Shown piece after piece: positions 50,289 to 58,963 of a stretch of DNA of 64,000 bases. Under the pieces are notes generated by a model, which saw only the letters and a list, made by a program, of their open reading frames with translations, was not told the origin of the DNA and searched no databases. Source of the DNA: Nocardioides sp. JS614. Its GTDB lineage: Bacteria > Actinomycetota > Actinomycetes > Propionibacteriales > Nocardioidaceae. Location: positions 496,001-560,000 of the forward strand of contig NC_008699.1 of NCBI RefSeq assembly GCF_000015265.1, given 5' to 3'. Position numbers and translations under genes: made by a program. Position 1 is the stretch's first letter; each line of letters begins with the position of its first letter.

Positions 50289-50924
50289 ATGAGGATCACG
50301 AAGTTCGGCCACGCCTGCGTCCGGGTCGAGCACGCCGGCACGACGGTCGTCCTCGACCCCGGCGTGTTCACCGACCCCGCCGCCCTGGACGGGGCGGATG
50401 CGGTGCTGATCACCCACGAGCACGCCGACCACTACCTGCCCGACCACCTGCTCGCCACCGACGCTCCGGTGTTCACGATCGAGGCCGTGGCGGCCCACGT
50501 CCGCGAGGACGTCCCGGCGGTGGCCGAGCGGCTCACCGTCGTCGCCCCCGGCGAGACCTTCGACGTCGGCGTCCCGGTGCGCGCCGTCGGGGAGCTGCAC
50601 GCGGTGATCCACCCGGAGTTCCCGCGGTTCTTCAACAGCGGCTACGTGCTCACCCTCGGGGACCGCAAGGTGTACCACCCTGGCGACGCCCTGACCGAGC
50701 CCGGCGAGGACGTCGACGTGCTGCTGGTGCCCGTGTCCGGGCCGTGGCTGAAGGCGTCCGAGGCGATCGACTTCGCCCGGGCCGTGAGGGCGCCGCGCAA
50801 CCTGGCCATCCACGACCGGGTCTACAGCGAGGCCGGCCTCGGCATCATCGACGGGCACATGGACAAGTTCCTCCCGAAGGAGGGCCTGGAGTACGTCCGG
50901 CGCCCCGACGGCCACGACCTGTAG
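50289..50924 (+). CDS. MBL-fold metallo-hydrolase
   Basis: A 211-residue protein of the metallo-beta-lactamase fold, UlaG/YtnP-like group. The metal-binding HxHxDH motif is ITHEHADHYLPDHL, with further ligand regions GELHAVIHPEF, YHPGDAL and AIHDRVYSE. The reaction is unknown. ATG 50289 follows a -10 box by 7 bases; the much longer in-frame extension is not supported. The three-hairpin repeat copy C lies 17 bases after the stop. Confidence 0.9.
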   Translation: MRITKFGHACVRVEHAGTTVVLDPGVFTDPAALDGADAVLITHEHADHYLPDHLLATDAPVFTIEAVAAHVREDVPAVAERLTVVAPGETFDVGVPVRAVGELHAVIHPEFPRFFNSGYVLTLGDRKVYHPGDALTEPGEDVDVLLVPVSGPWLKASEAIDFARAVRAPRNLAIHDRVYSEAGLGIIDGHMDKFLPKEGLEYVRRPDGHDL

Positions 50925-50941
50925 CCCGGGCGCCGCGGGGT

Positions 50942-51032
50942 CGGTTTCCCCGGTGAACCGGGGAAACCGGAACTGTTGACCCGAAACTTCGGGCCAGAAG
51001 TTCCAACTTCCCCGGTGAACCGGGGAAACCGC
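50942..51032 (-). repeat. Three-hairpin intergenic repeat, copy C (inverted)
   Basis: The reverse complement aligns with copies A and B: two GGTTTCCCCGGTTCACCGGG modules around a spacer with GGAACTTCTGGCCCGAA. It lies between the convergent MBL-fold and isochorismate synthase genes, ending 11 bases before the latter's stop. Confidence 0.8.
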
Positions 51033-51043
51033 CCGCCGGTCCG

Positions 51044-52312
51044 TCAGGACGCGGTGAGCGCGTCGCGGACCGGGACGAACTTGGCCTGGGCCTCGGCGAG
51101 CTCCGCGGCTGGGTCGGAGTCGGCGACGATGCCGCAGCCGGCGAACAGCCGGACGGTGCGGCCCTCGAGACGGGCGGAGCGCAGGGCGATGCCCCACTCG
51201 CCGTCGCCGGAGGCGTCCATCCACCCGACCGGCCCGGCGTAGCGGTCGCGGTCCATGCCCTCGATGTCCGCGATCAACGCGGTCGCGACCGGGGTCGGCG
51301 TGCCGCCGACGGCGGCCGACGGGTGCAGCGCCTCGGCGAGCTGGAGCGAGGACACGGTGGCCGCGTCATGGACCACGCCGGCCACGTCGGTCGCCAGGTG
51401 CATGACGTTCGGCAGGTGCAGCACGAACGGAGCCTCGGGCACGTTCATCGACGAGCAGTGCGGCTCGAGCGCGTCGGCGACCGAGCGGACGGCGTACTCG
51501 TGCTCCTCGAGGTCCTTGGAGGAATGGGCCAGGGTCGCGGCCAGGGCCAGGTCGCGCTCGTGGTCGCCGGTGCGGCGGATGGTGCCGGCCAGCACCCGCG
51601 AGGTCACCAGGCCGCGCTCGCGGCGCACCAGCATCTCCGGGGTCGCCCCGAACATGCCGTCGACGTGGAACGTCCAGCACATCGGATAGGTCTCGCCGAG
51701 CCGGCCCAACGGCCAGCGTACGTCGACCGGGTCGCTCGCCGTGGCGACCAGGTCCCGAGCGAGCACGACCTTCTCCAGGTCGCCGGCGTTGATCCGTGCC
51801 ACGGCGTCGGCGACCACGGACATCCACTGCTCGCCGTTCAGCGCGCCGTCGGCGAAGCTGACCGCGGCCGGGGCCGCTGGACGCTCCACCGGCCCGAGCG
51901 GGGGTCCGACCTCGCCGACCGTGGTGAGCCACGTGACGTCGCCGCGGCGTCCGACGACCACGCGGGGGAGGACCAGGATCGAGTCGCCCGGGTCGTCGGC
52001 GAACGCGAACGACCCGAACGACACGAGGCCGGTGCCAGGCTCGTTGACGTCGTCGTGCACGTCCGCCCGAGCGATGGTCTCGCTCCACCACTTCACGGCG
52101 TCGGCGAACCGGGTGGCCCCGCTGGTGCGCACCTGGGCGGCGACGCCCCAACCGACCAGGCCGTCGCCCCGCCGCAACCAGGTGACCGGCCGGTCGGCCG
52201 GGACCAGGTCCAGCAGGCTCGCCGCCTGGTCGAGATCGAGGCGGACCGTGCGGACGACGAGCGCGTCCGCCGGGGCCGGCGGCGGATCGCCGGGTGTGGG
52301 GCTGCTCGTCAC
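51044..52312 (-). CDS. Isochorismate synthase (MenF/DhbC type)
   Basis: Converts chorismate to isochorismate, the entry to menaquinone synthesis. The 422-residue protein is a chorismate-binding enzyme: VVLARDLVATASDPVDV, MFGATPEMLVRRERGLV, RVLAGTIRRTGD, SSKDLEEHEYAV and HPSAAVGGTPTPVA are family segments. MenD, MenC, MenE, MenA and MenG are all encoded in this window and no siderophore genes are present, so the menaquinone role is favoured. GTG 52312 lies 7 bases after a TACCCT box, so it is preferred over the upstream in-frame start at 52351. Confidence 0.92.
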   Translation of the reverse strand: MTSSPTPGDPPPAPADALVVRTVRLDLDQAASLLDLVPADRPVTWLRRGDGLVGWGVAAQVRTSGATRFADAVKWWSETIARADVHDDVNEPGTGLVSFGSFAFADDPGDSILVLPRVVVGRRGDVTWLTTVGEVGPPLGPVERPAAPAAVSFADGALNGEQWMSVVADAVARINAGDLEKVVLARDLVATASDPVDVRWPLGRLGETYPMCWTFHVDGMFGATPEMLVRRERGLVTSRVLAGTIRRTGDHERDLALAATLAHSSKDLEEHEYAVRSVADALEPHCSSMNVPEAPFVLHLPNVMHLATDVAGVVHDAATVSSLQLAEALHPSAAVGGTPTPVATALIADIEGMDRDRYAGPVGWMDASGDGEWGIALRSARLEGRTVRLFAGCGIVADSDPAAELAEAQAKFVPVRDALTAS

Positions 52313-52319
52313 CCTGCCG

Positions 52320-52325
52320 AGGGTA
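52320..52325 (-). promoter_or_regulatory. -10 box TACCCT of the isochorismate synthase gene, leaderless spacing
   Basis: Minus-strand TACCCT, then CGGCAGG and the GTG at 52312. Confidence 0.5.
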
Positions 52326-52363
52326 CTCACGGACCCCGCCAACCTCCGCACCCACGGGCCCGG

Positions 52364-52369
52364 TAGCGT
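52364..52369 (+). promoter_or_regulatory. -10 box TAGCGT, near-leaderless spacing
   Basis: TAGCGT, then 8 bases and the GTG at 52378. Confidence 0.45.
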
Positions 52370-52377
52370 CGCCGGAC

Positions 52378-53013
52378 GTGACCAGCCGCACCTCCGCCCC
52401 GACGTCCGGCCGTCCCTCCACCTGGGCGGGGATCGCCATCGGCGTGATCGCGCTCGGGTTGCTCGCCCTCTTTGCGATCGCGCTGCCGAAGGCGGTCGGC
52501 GAGGACGACGGCGCTGCCCGGCTCGTGCTCCCGGACACCCTGCCGGGCGGGTACGCCGCCGCCGACGACCCCGCGTCCTTCGAGGGTGGCGACTACGCCG
52601 ACCAGGCCGACTCGATCGCCGAGCAGGAGAAGTCCAACAGCGCCTACGGCAACCGGGTGCTGCCGGAGGTGCTGGGTCACGCGGCCGCCACCCGCACGTA
52701 CGTCCTCGACGGCACCAAGGCCGTGTTCGTGCAGGTCTTCGACGCCGAGGGCGGCGCCTTCGCGCCGAACAGCATCCCCGACCCCGAGGCCTCCGGCGGC
52801 GCGCCCGCGAACGAGGTCACCAACGTCGGCGACGGGGTCTGCATCCTCAGCTACGGGCAGGGGTCGACCGACGCCGGCCCGGCCGACCCGGTCTTCAGCC
52901 AGTGCCAGGTCACCCGGGACGGACGCACCGTCCAGATCGGGGCGCCGGACGTCGACGCCGAGGATCTCGTCGCCACCGCGGACGGTCTGCTCGACGACCT
53001 CCAGGGCTCCTGA
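52378..53013 (+). CDS. Membrane-anchored protein of unknown function
   Basis: A 211-residue protein with one N-terminal transmembrane helix (IAIGVIALGLLALFAIALP) and an extracytoplasmic domain of about 170 residues that I do not recognise. Two cysteines (DGVCILSYG, FSQCQVT) are about 30 residues apart and could form a disulfide. GTG 52378 is chosen over the longer in-frame start because a TAGCGT box lies just before it. It is divergent from the isochorismate synthase gene and convergent with the L,D-transpeptidase gene. Confidence 0.75.
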   Translation: MTSRTSAPTSGRPSTWAGIAIGVIALGLLALFAIALPKAVGEDDGAARLVLPDTLPGGYAAADDPASFEGGDYADQADSIAEQEKSNSAYGNRVLPEVLGHAAATRTYVLDGTKAVFVQVFDAEGGAFAPNSIPDPEASGGAPANEVTNVGDGVCILSYGQGSTDAGPADPVFSQCQVTRDGRTVQIGAPDVDAEDLVATADGLLDDLQGS

Positions 53014-53034
53014 GGACCCTGCCGAGGGTCCCGG

Positions 53035-53964
53035 TCAGGACCAGTACACGACGACCGTGTCGCCCACGCGGACCTGCCCGTAGAGCAGGCCGAGCGCGTC
53101 GTAGTCGCGCACGTTGACGCAGCCGTGCGAGGCGCCGGCGTACCCGACGGCGGCGAAGTCCGACGAGTAGTGCACCGCCTGGCCGCCGGAGAAGAACATC
53201 GAGTACGGCATCGCCGAGCCGTAGAGCCGCGAGACGTGGTCGGCGTCCTTCAGGTACACGTGGAAGACACCCTCCCGCGTCGGGGTCGTCGACGCGCCGA
53301 ACCGGACGTCCAGGGTCTGTCGCACCGTCCCGTCGACCACCCAGCGCAGGGTCGAGCTGGTCTTGTCGATGCAGAGCACCCGACCGGTCCGGCAGCGCGC
53401 ATCGAGGGCGCCCGGCGTGTTGCCGCGGTTGTGCAGCTCGGCGCCGGTCGGGGTGCTCGTCATCGCGCGGAGCCGGTCCAGGGTGCGCTGGTCGACCTCG
53501 CCGGTGACCGGGATCTCCCGCTTGGCCTGGAAGCCGCGTACGGCGGTGGCGGTGACGTCGCCGTAGACGCCGGTGACGTCGGTGTTGAACCAGTAGATCT
53601 GCTTGAGGCGGGCCTGCAGGTCGCGGACCTCGTCGCCCTGGTCGCCCGGGCCCAGCAGGCGCGGGCCCGGTACGAGCGTGGGCTGGCGGGTGGGCAGGTG
53701 GGTGGGCTGCCGGGTCGGTTCGTCGGCGGCCGTGGGGGCGGGAGCGTCGGTGGGGCTGCTGCCGGGTGTCGCGGTGGGGTCGGAGGAGCTCGGCGCCGCG
53801 GTCGGATCGGTGGTCGCCGGCTGGTCGGTGGACGCGGCGCCGGCCCCGGAGGCGGCGGGTCGCGCCGAGGAGCCGCCGTCCAGCGCGTCCCCGGCCACGA
53901 AGGCTGCGGCGCACAGCAGCGCGGCCACCGCGACGAGGAGCAGCAGGCGACGCGCGAGCAACAT
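53035..53964 (-). CDS. L,D-transpeptidase with peptidoglycan-binding domain
   Basis: Wall cross-linking enzyme of 309 residues. The N-terminus is a signal/anchor helix (RRLLLLVAVAALLCAAAFVA), followed by a long Pro/Thr/Ala-rich linker, a peptidoglycan-binding domain (GDEVRDLQARLKQIYWF and TATAVRGFQAKREIP), and the YkuD catalytic domain with its motif GASHGCVNVRDYDA (the SHGCxN cysteine is present). ATG 53964 has AGGAGAG 6 bases upstream, deciding the start. Confidence 0.92.
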   Translation of the reverse strand: MLLARRLLLLVAVAALLCAAAFVAGDALDGGSSARPAASGAGAASTDQPATTDPTAAPSSSDPTATPGSSPTDAPAPTAADEPTRQPTHLPTRQPTLVPGPRLLGPGDQGDEVRDLQARLKQIYWFNTDVTGVYGDVTATAVRGFQAKREIPVTGEVDQRTLDRLRAMTSTPTGAELHNRGNTPGALDARCRTGRVLCIDKTSSTLRWVVDGTVRQTLDVRFGASTTPTREGVFHVYLKDADHVSRLYGSAMPYSMFFSGGQAVHYSSDFAAVGYAGASHGCVNVRDYDALGLLYGQVRVGDTVVVYWS

Positions 53965-54107
53965 GGAGCTCTCCTGGGGAAGTAGACGAGTCCGACACGA
54001 GGGTGACGCCCGGAGCGGGCGCTCGGTTGCACCCGCGCGGCGAGTTCCCGCGGTCGTGACCAAGCTGTGACCCGGGACGCGGAGGGCGGGGCGAGCCGGC
54101 CGGGTCG

Positions 54108-54113
54108 TAGTCT
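54108..54113 (+). promoter_or_regulatory. -10 box TAGTCT of menG, leaderless spacing
   Basis: TAGTCT, then CTGCCC and the GTG at 54120. Confidence 0.5.
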
Positions 54114-54119
54114 CTGCCC

Positions 54120-54809
54120 GTGGTCCGTGCCGAGCTCGACAAGCAGCCCTCCGACGTCCGTCGCATGTTCGATGCGGTCGCCCGGCGCTACGACGTCACC
54201 AACGACGTGCTCTCGATGGGGCAGGACCGCCGCTGGCGCAGGGCCGTCATCGCGGCCGTCGACCCGCAGCCCGGCGAGCGGGTCCTCGACCTCGCGGCGG
54301 GCACCGGTACGTCGAGCCAGCCGTTCGCCGACCGCGGCGCGAGCGTGGTGCCGTGCGACTTCTCGCTCGGCATGCTGCGGGTCGGCAAGTCGGCGCTGCC
54401 GCACCTGCCGTTCACGGCCGGTGACGGCACCCGGCTGCCGTTCGCCGACGCGACCTTCGACGCGGTCACCATCTCCTTCGGGCTGCGCAACATCGTCGAC
54501 CCGCTTTCCGGCCTGCGCGAGCTGCACCGGGTGACCCGGCCCGGTGGCCGGCTGGTCGTGTGCGAGTTCAGCCATCCGACGTTCGCGCCGTTCCGCACCG
54601 TCTACCTCGAGTACCTGATGCGGGCCCTGCCGTCGATCGCCCGCGCCGTCTCCTCCGCACCGGACGCCTACGTCTACCTCGCCGAGTCGATCCGTGCCTG
54701 GCCCGACCAGGAGGGCCTGGCCGCGATGGTCGCCGAGGCGGGCTGGCGGGCTCCGGCCTGGCGCAACCTCTCCGGCGGCATCGTCGCCCTGCACCGCGCC
54801 ACCCGGTAG
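54120..54809 (+). CDS. menG: Demethylmenaquinone methyltransferase
   Basis: Last methylation of menaquinone synthesis, using SAM. The 229-residue protein belongs to the UbiE/MenG family: [20 protein letters not shown] near the N-terminus, motif [34 protein letters not shown] and the [14 protein letters not shown] motif. It sits 350 bases upstream of nuoA, placing quinone maturation beside the enzyme that reduces the quinone. Confidence 0.95.
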
Positions 54810-55158
54810 GTCCGACGGCTCGGCCGACGCCCTCGGGGGTGCTCCGGCGTCCCGTCTCGGGACCCGTCCGGGACCCGTCTCGGGGCCCGTTTCAGGGCCC
54901 GGTGAGAGCAGCTGGGAGCCGGCATCCGCGCGCCGCCACGGGCGTCATTTAGGCCACGTCCTCGTTGACTAAATCCGCAGGTCAACGACCGTTTCGGAGT
55001 GTCGTGCCGGGATACCTGACCCGCGCGTGCGGATGCCGAAGTGGAATGGTTAACTGTCTCTCGCGCCACCCTCGTGATTGTGTTCACAAAGTCACAAACG
55101 GGTCCGAGCCGGACTGGGGCCCGACGGGCGCAGCGGCACAGATCTAGAAAGGCGCGGC
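54810..55158. other. 349-base intergenic region, menG to nuoA
   Basis: No gene is visible. The first part has about four degenerate repeats of GGGACCCGTC (54851-54902). The middle is AT-richer, with TTGACT at 54965 and TTAACTGT near 55050 as possible promoter parts, though I could not fix a -35/-10 pair. A Rex-like operator lies at 55072-55089. The last 20 bases include AAAGG before nuoA. Confidence 0.6.
55072..55089. promoter_or_regulatory. Candidate Rex operator upstream of nuoA
   Basis: TCGTGATTGTGTTCACAA matches TTGTGAA-N4-TTCACAA at 12 of 14 positions. Rex represses nuo in Streptomyces, and rex is in this window. Confidence 0.65.
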
Positions 55159-55518
55159 ATGGAGCTCTACACGCCCGTGGTCGTCCTGGTCGTCCTGGCG
55201 ACCGTCTTCGCCCTCGGCGGCGCGGTGATGGCCTTCGCGGTCGGCCCCACCCGGTACAACCGGGTCAAGCTGGACTCCTACGAGTGCGGCATCGAGCCGA
55301 CTCCGCAGGCGGTCGGCGGCGGGCGGTTCCCGATCAAGTACTACATCACCGCGATGCTCTTCATCGTCTTCGACATCGAGATCGTCTTCCTCTACCCGTG
55401 GGCCGTGCAGTTCGACGAGCTGAAGTTCTTCGGGCTGGTCGAGATGGTCTTGTTCATCGCCACGGTCTTCGTCGCCTATGCCTACGTGTGGCGCCGCGGC
55501 GGGCTCGATTGGGACTGA
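55159..55518 (+). CDS. nuoA: NADH-quinone oxidoreductase subunit A
   Basis: Small membrane subunit of complex I, 119 residues with three transmembrane helices. The conserved YNRVKLDSYECGIEPTPQA segment (with the hallmark Cys) and the FDIEIVFLYPWAV motif are clear. ATG 55159 is chosen over an in-frame start at 55078 because AAAGG lies about 8 bases upstream and the earlier start falls inside the Rex operator region. It heads the nuo operon. Confidence 0.96.
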   Translation: MELYTPVVVLVVLATVFALGGAVMAFAVGPTRYNRVKLDSYECGIEPTPQAVGGGRFPIKYYITAMLFIVFDIEIVFLYPWAVQFDELKFFGLVEMVLFIATVFVAYAYVWRRGGLDWD

Positions 55519-55531
55519 GAGGAACCAACTG

Positions 55532-56086
55532 ATGGGAATTGAGGAGAAGCTCCCGAGCGGGGTGCTGCTCTCGACCGTCGAGGGCCTGGCGGGCTACATG
55601 CGCAAGGCCTCGTTCTGGCCGGCGTCCTTCGGCCTCGCCTGCTGCGCGATCGAGATGATGACCAGTGGCGGCCCCAAGCACGACCTGGGCCGCTTCGGCA
55701 TGGAGGTGTTCCGGGCCAGCCCCCGCCAGGCCGACGTGATGATCGTCGCCGGCCGGGTGAGCCAGAAGATGGCCCCGGTGCTGCGCCAGATCTACGACCA
55801 GATGCCCGAGCCCAAGTGGGTGCTGGCGATGGGTGTGTGCGCCAGCAGCGGCGGCATGTTCAACAACTACGCGGTCGTGCAGGGCGTCGACCACGTCGTC
55901 CCGGTCGACATGTACCTCCCCGGTTGCCCACCCCGGCCGCAGATGCTCATCGACGCGATCTTGAAGCTGCACGACAAGGTCCAGCACACCAAGATGGGCG
56001 CCCACCGCGCGGCCGAGATCGAGGAGCTCGAGACGGCGGCGCTGCGCGCGCTCCCCACCTCCGAGATGAAGGGCCAGCTGCGGTGA
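55532..56086 (+). CDS. nuoB: NADH-quinone oxidoreductase subunit B
   Basis: Carries the terminal [4Fe-4S] cluster N2 that hands electrons to menaquinone. The 184-residue protein has the adjacent cysteines in GLACCAIEMM, and the further ligands in GVCASSGGMF and YLPGCPPRPQ. ATG 55532 has GAGAGGAA about 8 bases upstream, so the longer in-frame start is rejected. It overlaps nuoC by 4 bases. Confidence 0.97.
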   Translation: MGIEEKLPSGVLLSTVEGLAGYMRKASFWPASFGLACCAIEMMTSGGPKHDLGRFGMEVFRASPRQADVMIVAGRVSQKMAPVLRQIYDQMPEPKWVLAMGVCASSGGMFNNYAVVQGVDHVVPVDMYLPGCPPRPQMLIDAILKLHDKVQHTKMGAHRAAEIEELETAALRALPTSEMKGQLR

Positions 56087-56835
56087 GCGACGACTCCAGC
56101 GACGTGAAGCCGGGCCCGAAGGGACCCGAGCAGCCGGCCGTCGAGCAATCCCCGGAGAACGTCCCGGCGCCCACGGGAGAGGTCCATCAGGTCGGCGCGC
56201 GCCACGGCATGTTCGGCGTGCGCGGCACCGGTGACACCAGCGGGTACGGCGGCCTCAACCAGGCGATCGTGCTGCCCGGCGACGCCCAGCGGCCCTATGG
56301 CGGCTGGTTCGACGAGGTCGCGGACGGCCTGGCCGCAGCGACCCGCGAGGCCGGCCTCGAGATCGCGGCTCCGCGGGTGGTGATCCACCGGGGTGAGATC
56401 ACCTTCCACCTGCGCCGCGAGGACCTGCTGCCCGTGGCACAGGTGCTGCGTGACGACGAACGGCTGCGCTTCGAGTTCTGCGCCGGCGTCAGCGGGGTGC
56501 ACTACCCCGACGAGACCGGTCGTGAGCTGCACGCGGTCTACCACCTGCTCTCGATGACCCACAACCGTCGGATCCGCCTCGAGGTCGCCGTCCCGGACGC
56601 CGACCCGCACATCCCCTCGATCGTGCCGGTCTACCCGACCAACGACTGGCACGAGCGGGAGACCTACGACATGTTCGGGATCATCTTCGACGGCCACCCG
56701 GCGCTCACCCGCATCCTGATGCCGGACGACTGGCCCGGCCACCCGCAGCGCAAGGACTACCCGCTCGGGGGCGTTCCCGTGGAGTACAAGGGCGGCACGG
56801 TCCCCCCGCCCGACCAGCGGAGGAGCTACAACTGA
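56083..56835 (+). CDS. nuoC: NADH-quinone oxidoreductase subunit C
   Basis: Peripheral-arm subunit of 250 residues. An N-terminal extension of ~60 residues rich in Pro/Glu precedes the 30-kDa-subunit fold, whose signature is ERETYDMFGIIFDGHPALTR. GTG start overlapping nuoB (GTGA); its stop overlaps nuoD (TGATG). It packs against NuoD near the quinone pocket. Confidence 0.96.
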   Translation: MSDDSSDVKPGPKGPEQPAVEQSPENVPAPTGEVHQVGARHGMFGVRGTGDTSGYGGLNQAIVLPGDAQRPYGGWFDEVADGLAAATREAGLEIAAPRVVIHRGEITFHLRREDLLPVAQVLRDDERLRFEFCAGVSGVHYPDETGRELHAVYHLLSMTHNRRIRLEVAVPDADPHIPSIVPVYPTNDWHERETYDMFGIIFDGHPALTRILMPDDWPGHPQRKDYPLGGVPVEYKGGTVPPPDQRRSYN

Positions 56836-58175
56836 TGGCCGACCAGGATCTCTACTCCGGCTCCAGCGAGACGACCGAGGGCCGGGTCTTCACCGTCACC
56901 GGGCAGGACTGGGACTCGATCGCCGAGGGCCTGGCCGAGGACGAGGCGCAGGAGCGCATCGTCGTCAACATGGGCCCCCAGCACCCTTCGACCCACGGGG
57001 TGCTCCGGCTGATCCTCGAGCTCGAGGGCGAGACGGTGACCGAGGCGCGGGCCGGCATCGGCTACCTGCACACCGGCATCGAGAAGAACATGGAGTACCG
57101 CACCTGGACGCAGGGCGTGACGTTCTGCACCCGGATGGACTACCTCAGCCCGTTCTTCAACGAGATGACCTACGTGCTCGGGATCGAGCGGCTCCTCGAC
57201 ATCGAGGACCGGGTGCCCGAGAAGGCCCAGGTCATGCGGGTCCTGCTCATGGAGCTCAACCGGATCTCCTCCCACCTGGTCGCCATCGCGACCGGTGGCA
57301 TGGAGCTCGGTGCGCTGACCGTGATGACGATCGGCTTCCGCGAGCGCGAGCTGGTGCTCGACCTGTTCGAGCTGATCACCGGCCTGCGGATGAACCACGC
57401 GTTCATCCGTCCCGGTGGCGTCGCCCAGGACATGCCGCCGGGCGCGCTCGACGAGATCCGCGGCTTCGTGGCGCTGATGAAGAAGCGGTTGCCGGAGTAC
57501 GCCGACCTCTGCAACGCGAACCCGATCTTCAAGGGGCGCCTCGAGGGCATCGGCCACCTCGACCTCGCCGGCTGCCTGGCGCTCGGCCTCACCGGCCCGG
57601 TGCTGCGCAGCACCGGCTACCCGTGGGACCTGCGCAAGACCCAGCCGTACTGCGGCTACGAGACCTACGACTTCGACGTCCAGACGTGGGACACCTCCGA
57701 CTCCTACGGCCGGTTCCGCATCCGCTTGAACGAGATGTGGGAGTCGCTGCGGATCATCGAGCAGGCCGCCGACCGGCTGGCCGGTCTCGACGGCGCCCCG
57801 GTGATGATCGAGGACAAGAAGATCGGCTGGCCCAGCCAGCTTGCGATCGGCAGCGACGGCATGGGCAACAGCCTCGACCACATCCGCCACATCATGGGTG
57901 AGTCGATGGAGGCGCTGATCCACCACTTCAAGCTGGTCACCGAGGGCTTCCGGGTGCCGCCCGGCCAGGCCTACGTGCCGGTGGAGTCCCCGCGTGGCGA
58001 GCTCGGCGCCCACGTCGTGTCCGACGGCGGCACCCGCCCGTTCCGCGCGCACTTCCGCGACCCGTCGTTCACCAACCTGCAGGCGACCAGCGTGATGGCC
58101 GAGGGCGGCATGGTCGCCGACGTCATCGTCGCGATCGCGTCCATCGATCCGGTCATGGGAGGCGTCGACCGATGA
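56835..58175 (+). CDS. nuoD: NADH-quinone oxidoreductase subunit D
   Basis: The 49-kDa subunit that forms the quinone pocket with NuoB, 446 residues. Visible conserved parts are the MGPQHPSTHGVLRLILELEG segment with the pocket histidines, GYLHTGIEKNMEYRTW, and the C-terminal SPRGELGAHVVSDGGTRP. It overlaps nuoE by 4 bases (ATGA). Confidence 0.98.
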   Translation: MADQDLYSGSSETTEGRVFTVTGQDWDSIAEGLAEDEAQERIVVNMGPQHPSTHGVLRLILELEGETVTEARAGIGYLHTGIEKNMEYRTWTQGVTFCTRMDYLSPFFNEMTYVLGIERLLDIEDRVPEKAQVMRVLLMELNRISSHLVAIATGGMELGALTVMTIGFRERELVLDLFELITGLRMNHAFIRPGGVAQDMPPGALDEIRGFVALMKKRLPEYADLCNANPIFKGRLEGIGHLDLAGCLALGLTGPVLRSTGYPWDLRKTQPYCGYETYDFDVQTWDTSDSYGRFRIRLNEMWESLRIIEQAADRLAGLDGAPVMIEDKKIGWPSQLAIGSDGMGNSLDHIRHIMGESMEALIHHFKLVTEGFRVPPGQAYVPVESPRGELGAHVVSDGGTRPFRAHFRDPSFTNLQATSVMAEGGMVADVIVAIASIDPVMGGVDR

Positions 58176-58963
58176 GCTTGACCCAGGAGACGTACGGCGA
58201 GCTGCAGGAGATCGCCGCCCGCTACCCGGAGCCCCGCTCCGGCCTGCTGCCGATGCTCCACCTCGTCCAGTCCGCGGAGGGCCGGATCACGCCGGAGGGC
58301 ATCGAGGCGTGTGCCGACCTGCTCGGCGTCACCGCAGCCGAGGTCAGCGGCGTCGCGACGTTCTACACCATGTACAAGCGCCGCCCGGTCGGCGACTACC
58401 ACGTCGGCGTGTGCACCAACACGCTGTGCGCGGTGATGGGCGGCGACGCGATCTTCGACCGGCTCAAGAGCGACCTGGGCGTCGGCAACGACGAGACGAC
58501 CGAGGACGGCAAGATCACCCTCGAGCACATCGAGTGCAACGCGGCCTGCGACTACGCCCCTGTGATGATGGTCAACTGGGAGTTCATGGACAACATGACC
58601 CCGGACACCGCCGCCCGGATCATCGACGACCTGCGCGCCGGCAACGAGGTCCACTCGACCCGCGGCCCGCGGATCGTCACCTGGCGCGAGGCCGAGCGGG
58701 TCCTCGCCGGCTTCCCCGACGACCTCGCCGACGAGGGACCCGCGGCCGGGCGGGCCTCGCTGGTCGGTCTCGGCCTGGCCCGCGAGCGCGGCTGGGCCGC
58801 TCCCTCCTCCGAGCAGGGTCCGGCCGCACACGACGTACCCGAGGAGCCGGCGCAGGTCGAGCAGGCAGCGGCCGACGCGAGCCCGCCGCCGTCCGAGGCC
58901 GCCACGGTGGAGAAGGAGAGCGGCACGTCCGAGACGGCCGCCGAGAAGGGAGACGCCCAGTGA
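58172..58963 (+). CDS. nuoE: NADH-quinone oxidoreductase subunit E
   Basis: Thioredoxin-fold [2Fe-2S] subunit (cluster N1a), 263 residues. The ligands are C81 and C86 (VCTNTLCAVMGG) and C122 and C126 (ECNAACDYAPV). The fold ends near residue 175; the remaining ~85 residues are an Ala/Glu/Pro-rich acidic tail, longer than in E. coli NuoE, perhaps disordered. It overlaps nuoF (GTGA). Confidence 0.96.
   Translation: MSLTQETYGELQEIAARYPEPRSGLLPMLHLVQSAEGRITPEGIEACADLLGVTAAEVSGVATFYTMYKRRPVGDYHVGVCTNTLCAVMGGDAIFDRLKSDLGVGNDETTEDGKITLEHIECNAACDYAPVMMVNWEFMDNMTPDTAARIIDDLRAGNEVHSTRGPRIVTWREAERVLAGFPDDLADEGPAAGRASLVGLGLARERGWAAPSSEQGPAAHDVPEEPAQVEQAAADASPPPSEAATVEKESGTSETAAEKGDAQ

Noticed and set aside
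51044..52312. Anthranilate or salicylate synthase as the identity of the chorismate-binding enzyme
   Set aside because: No trpD/trpG or siderophore genes lie nearby, while the other menaquinone genes do; isochorismate synthase is the simpler reading, although the sequence alone does not exclude others.
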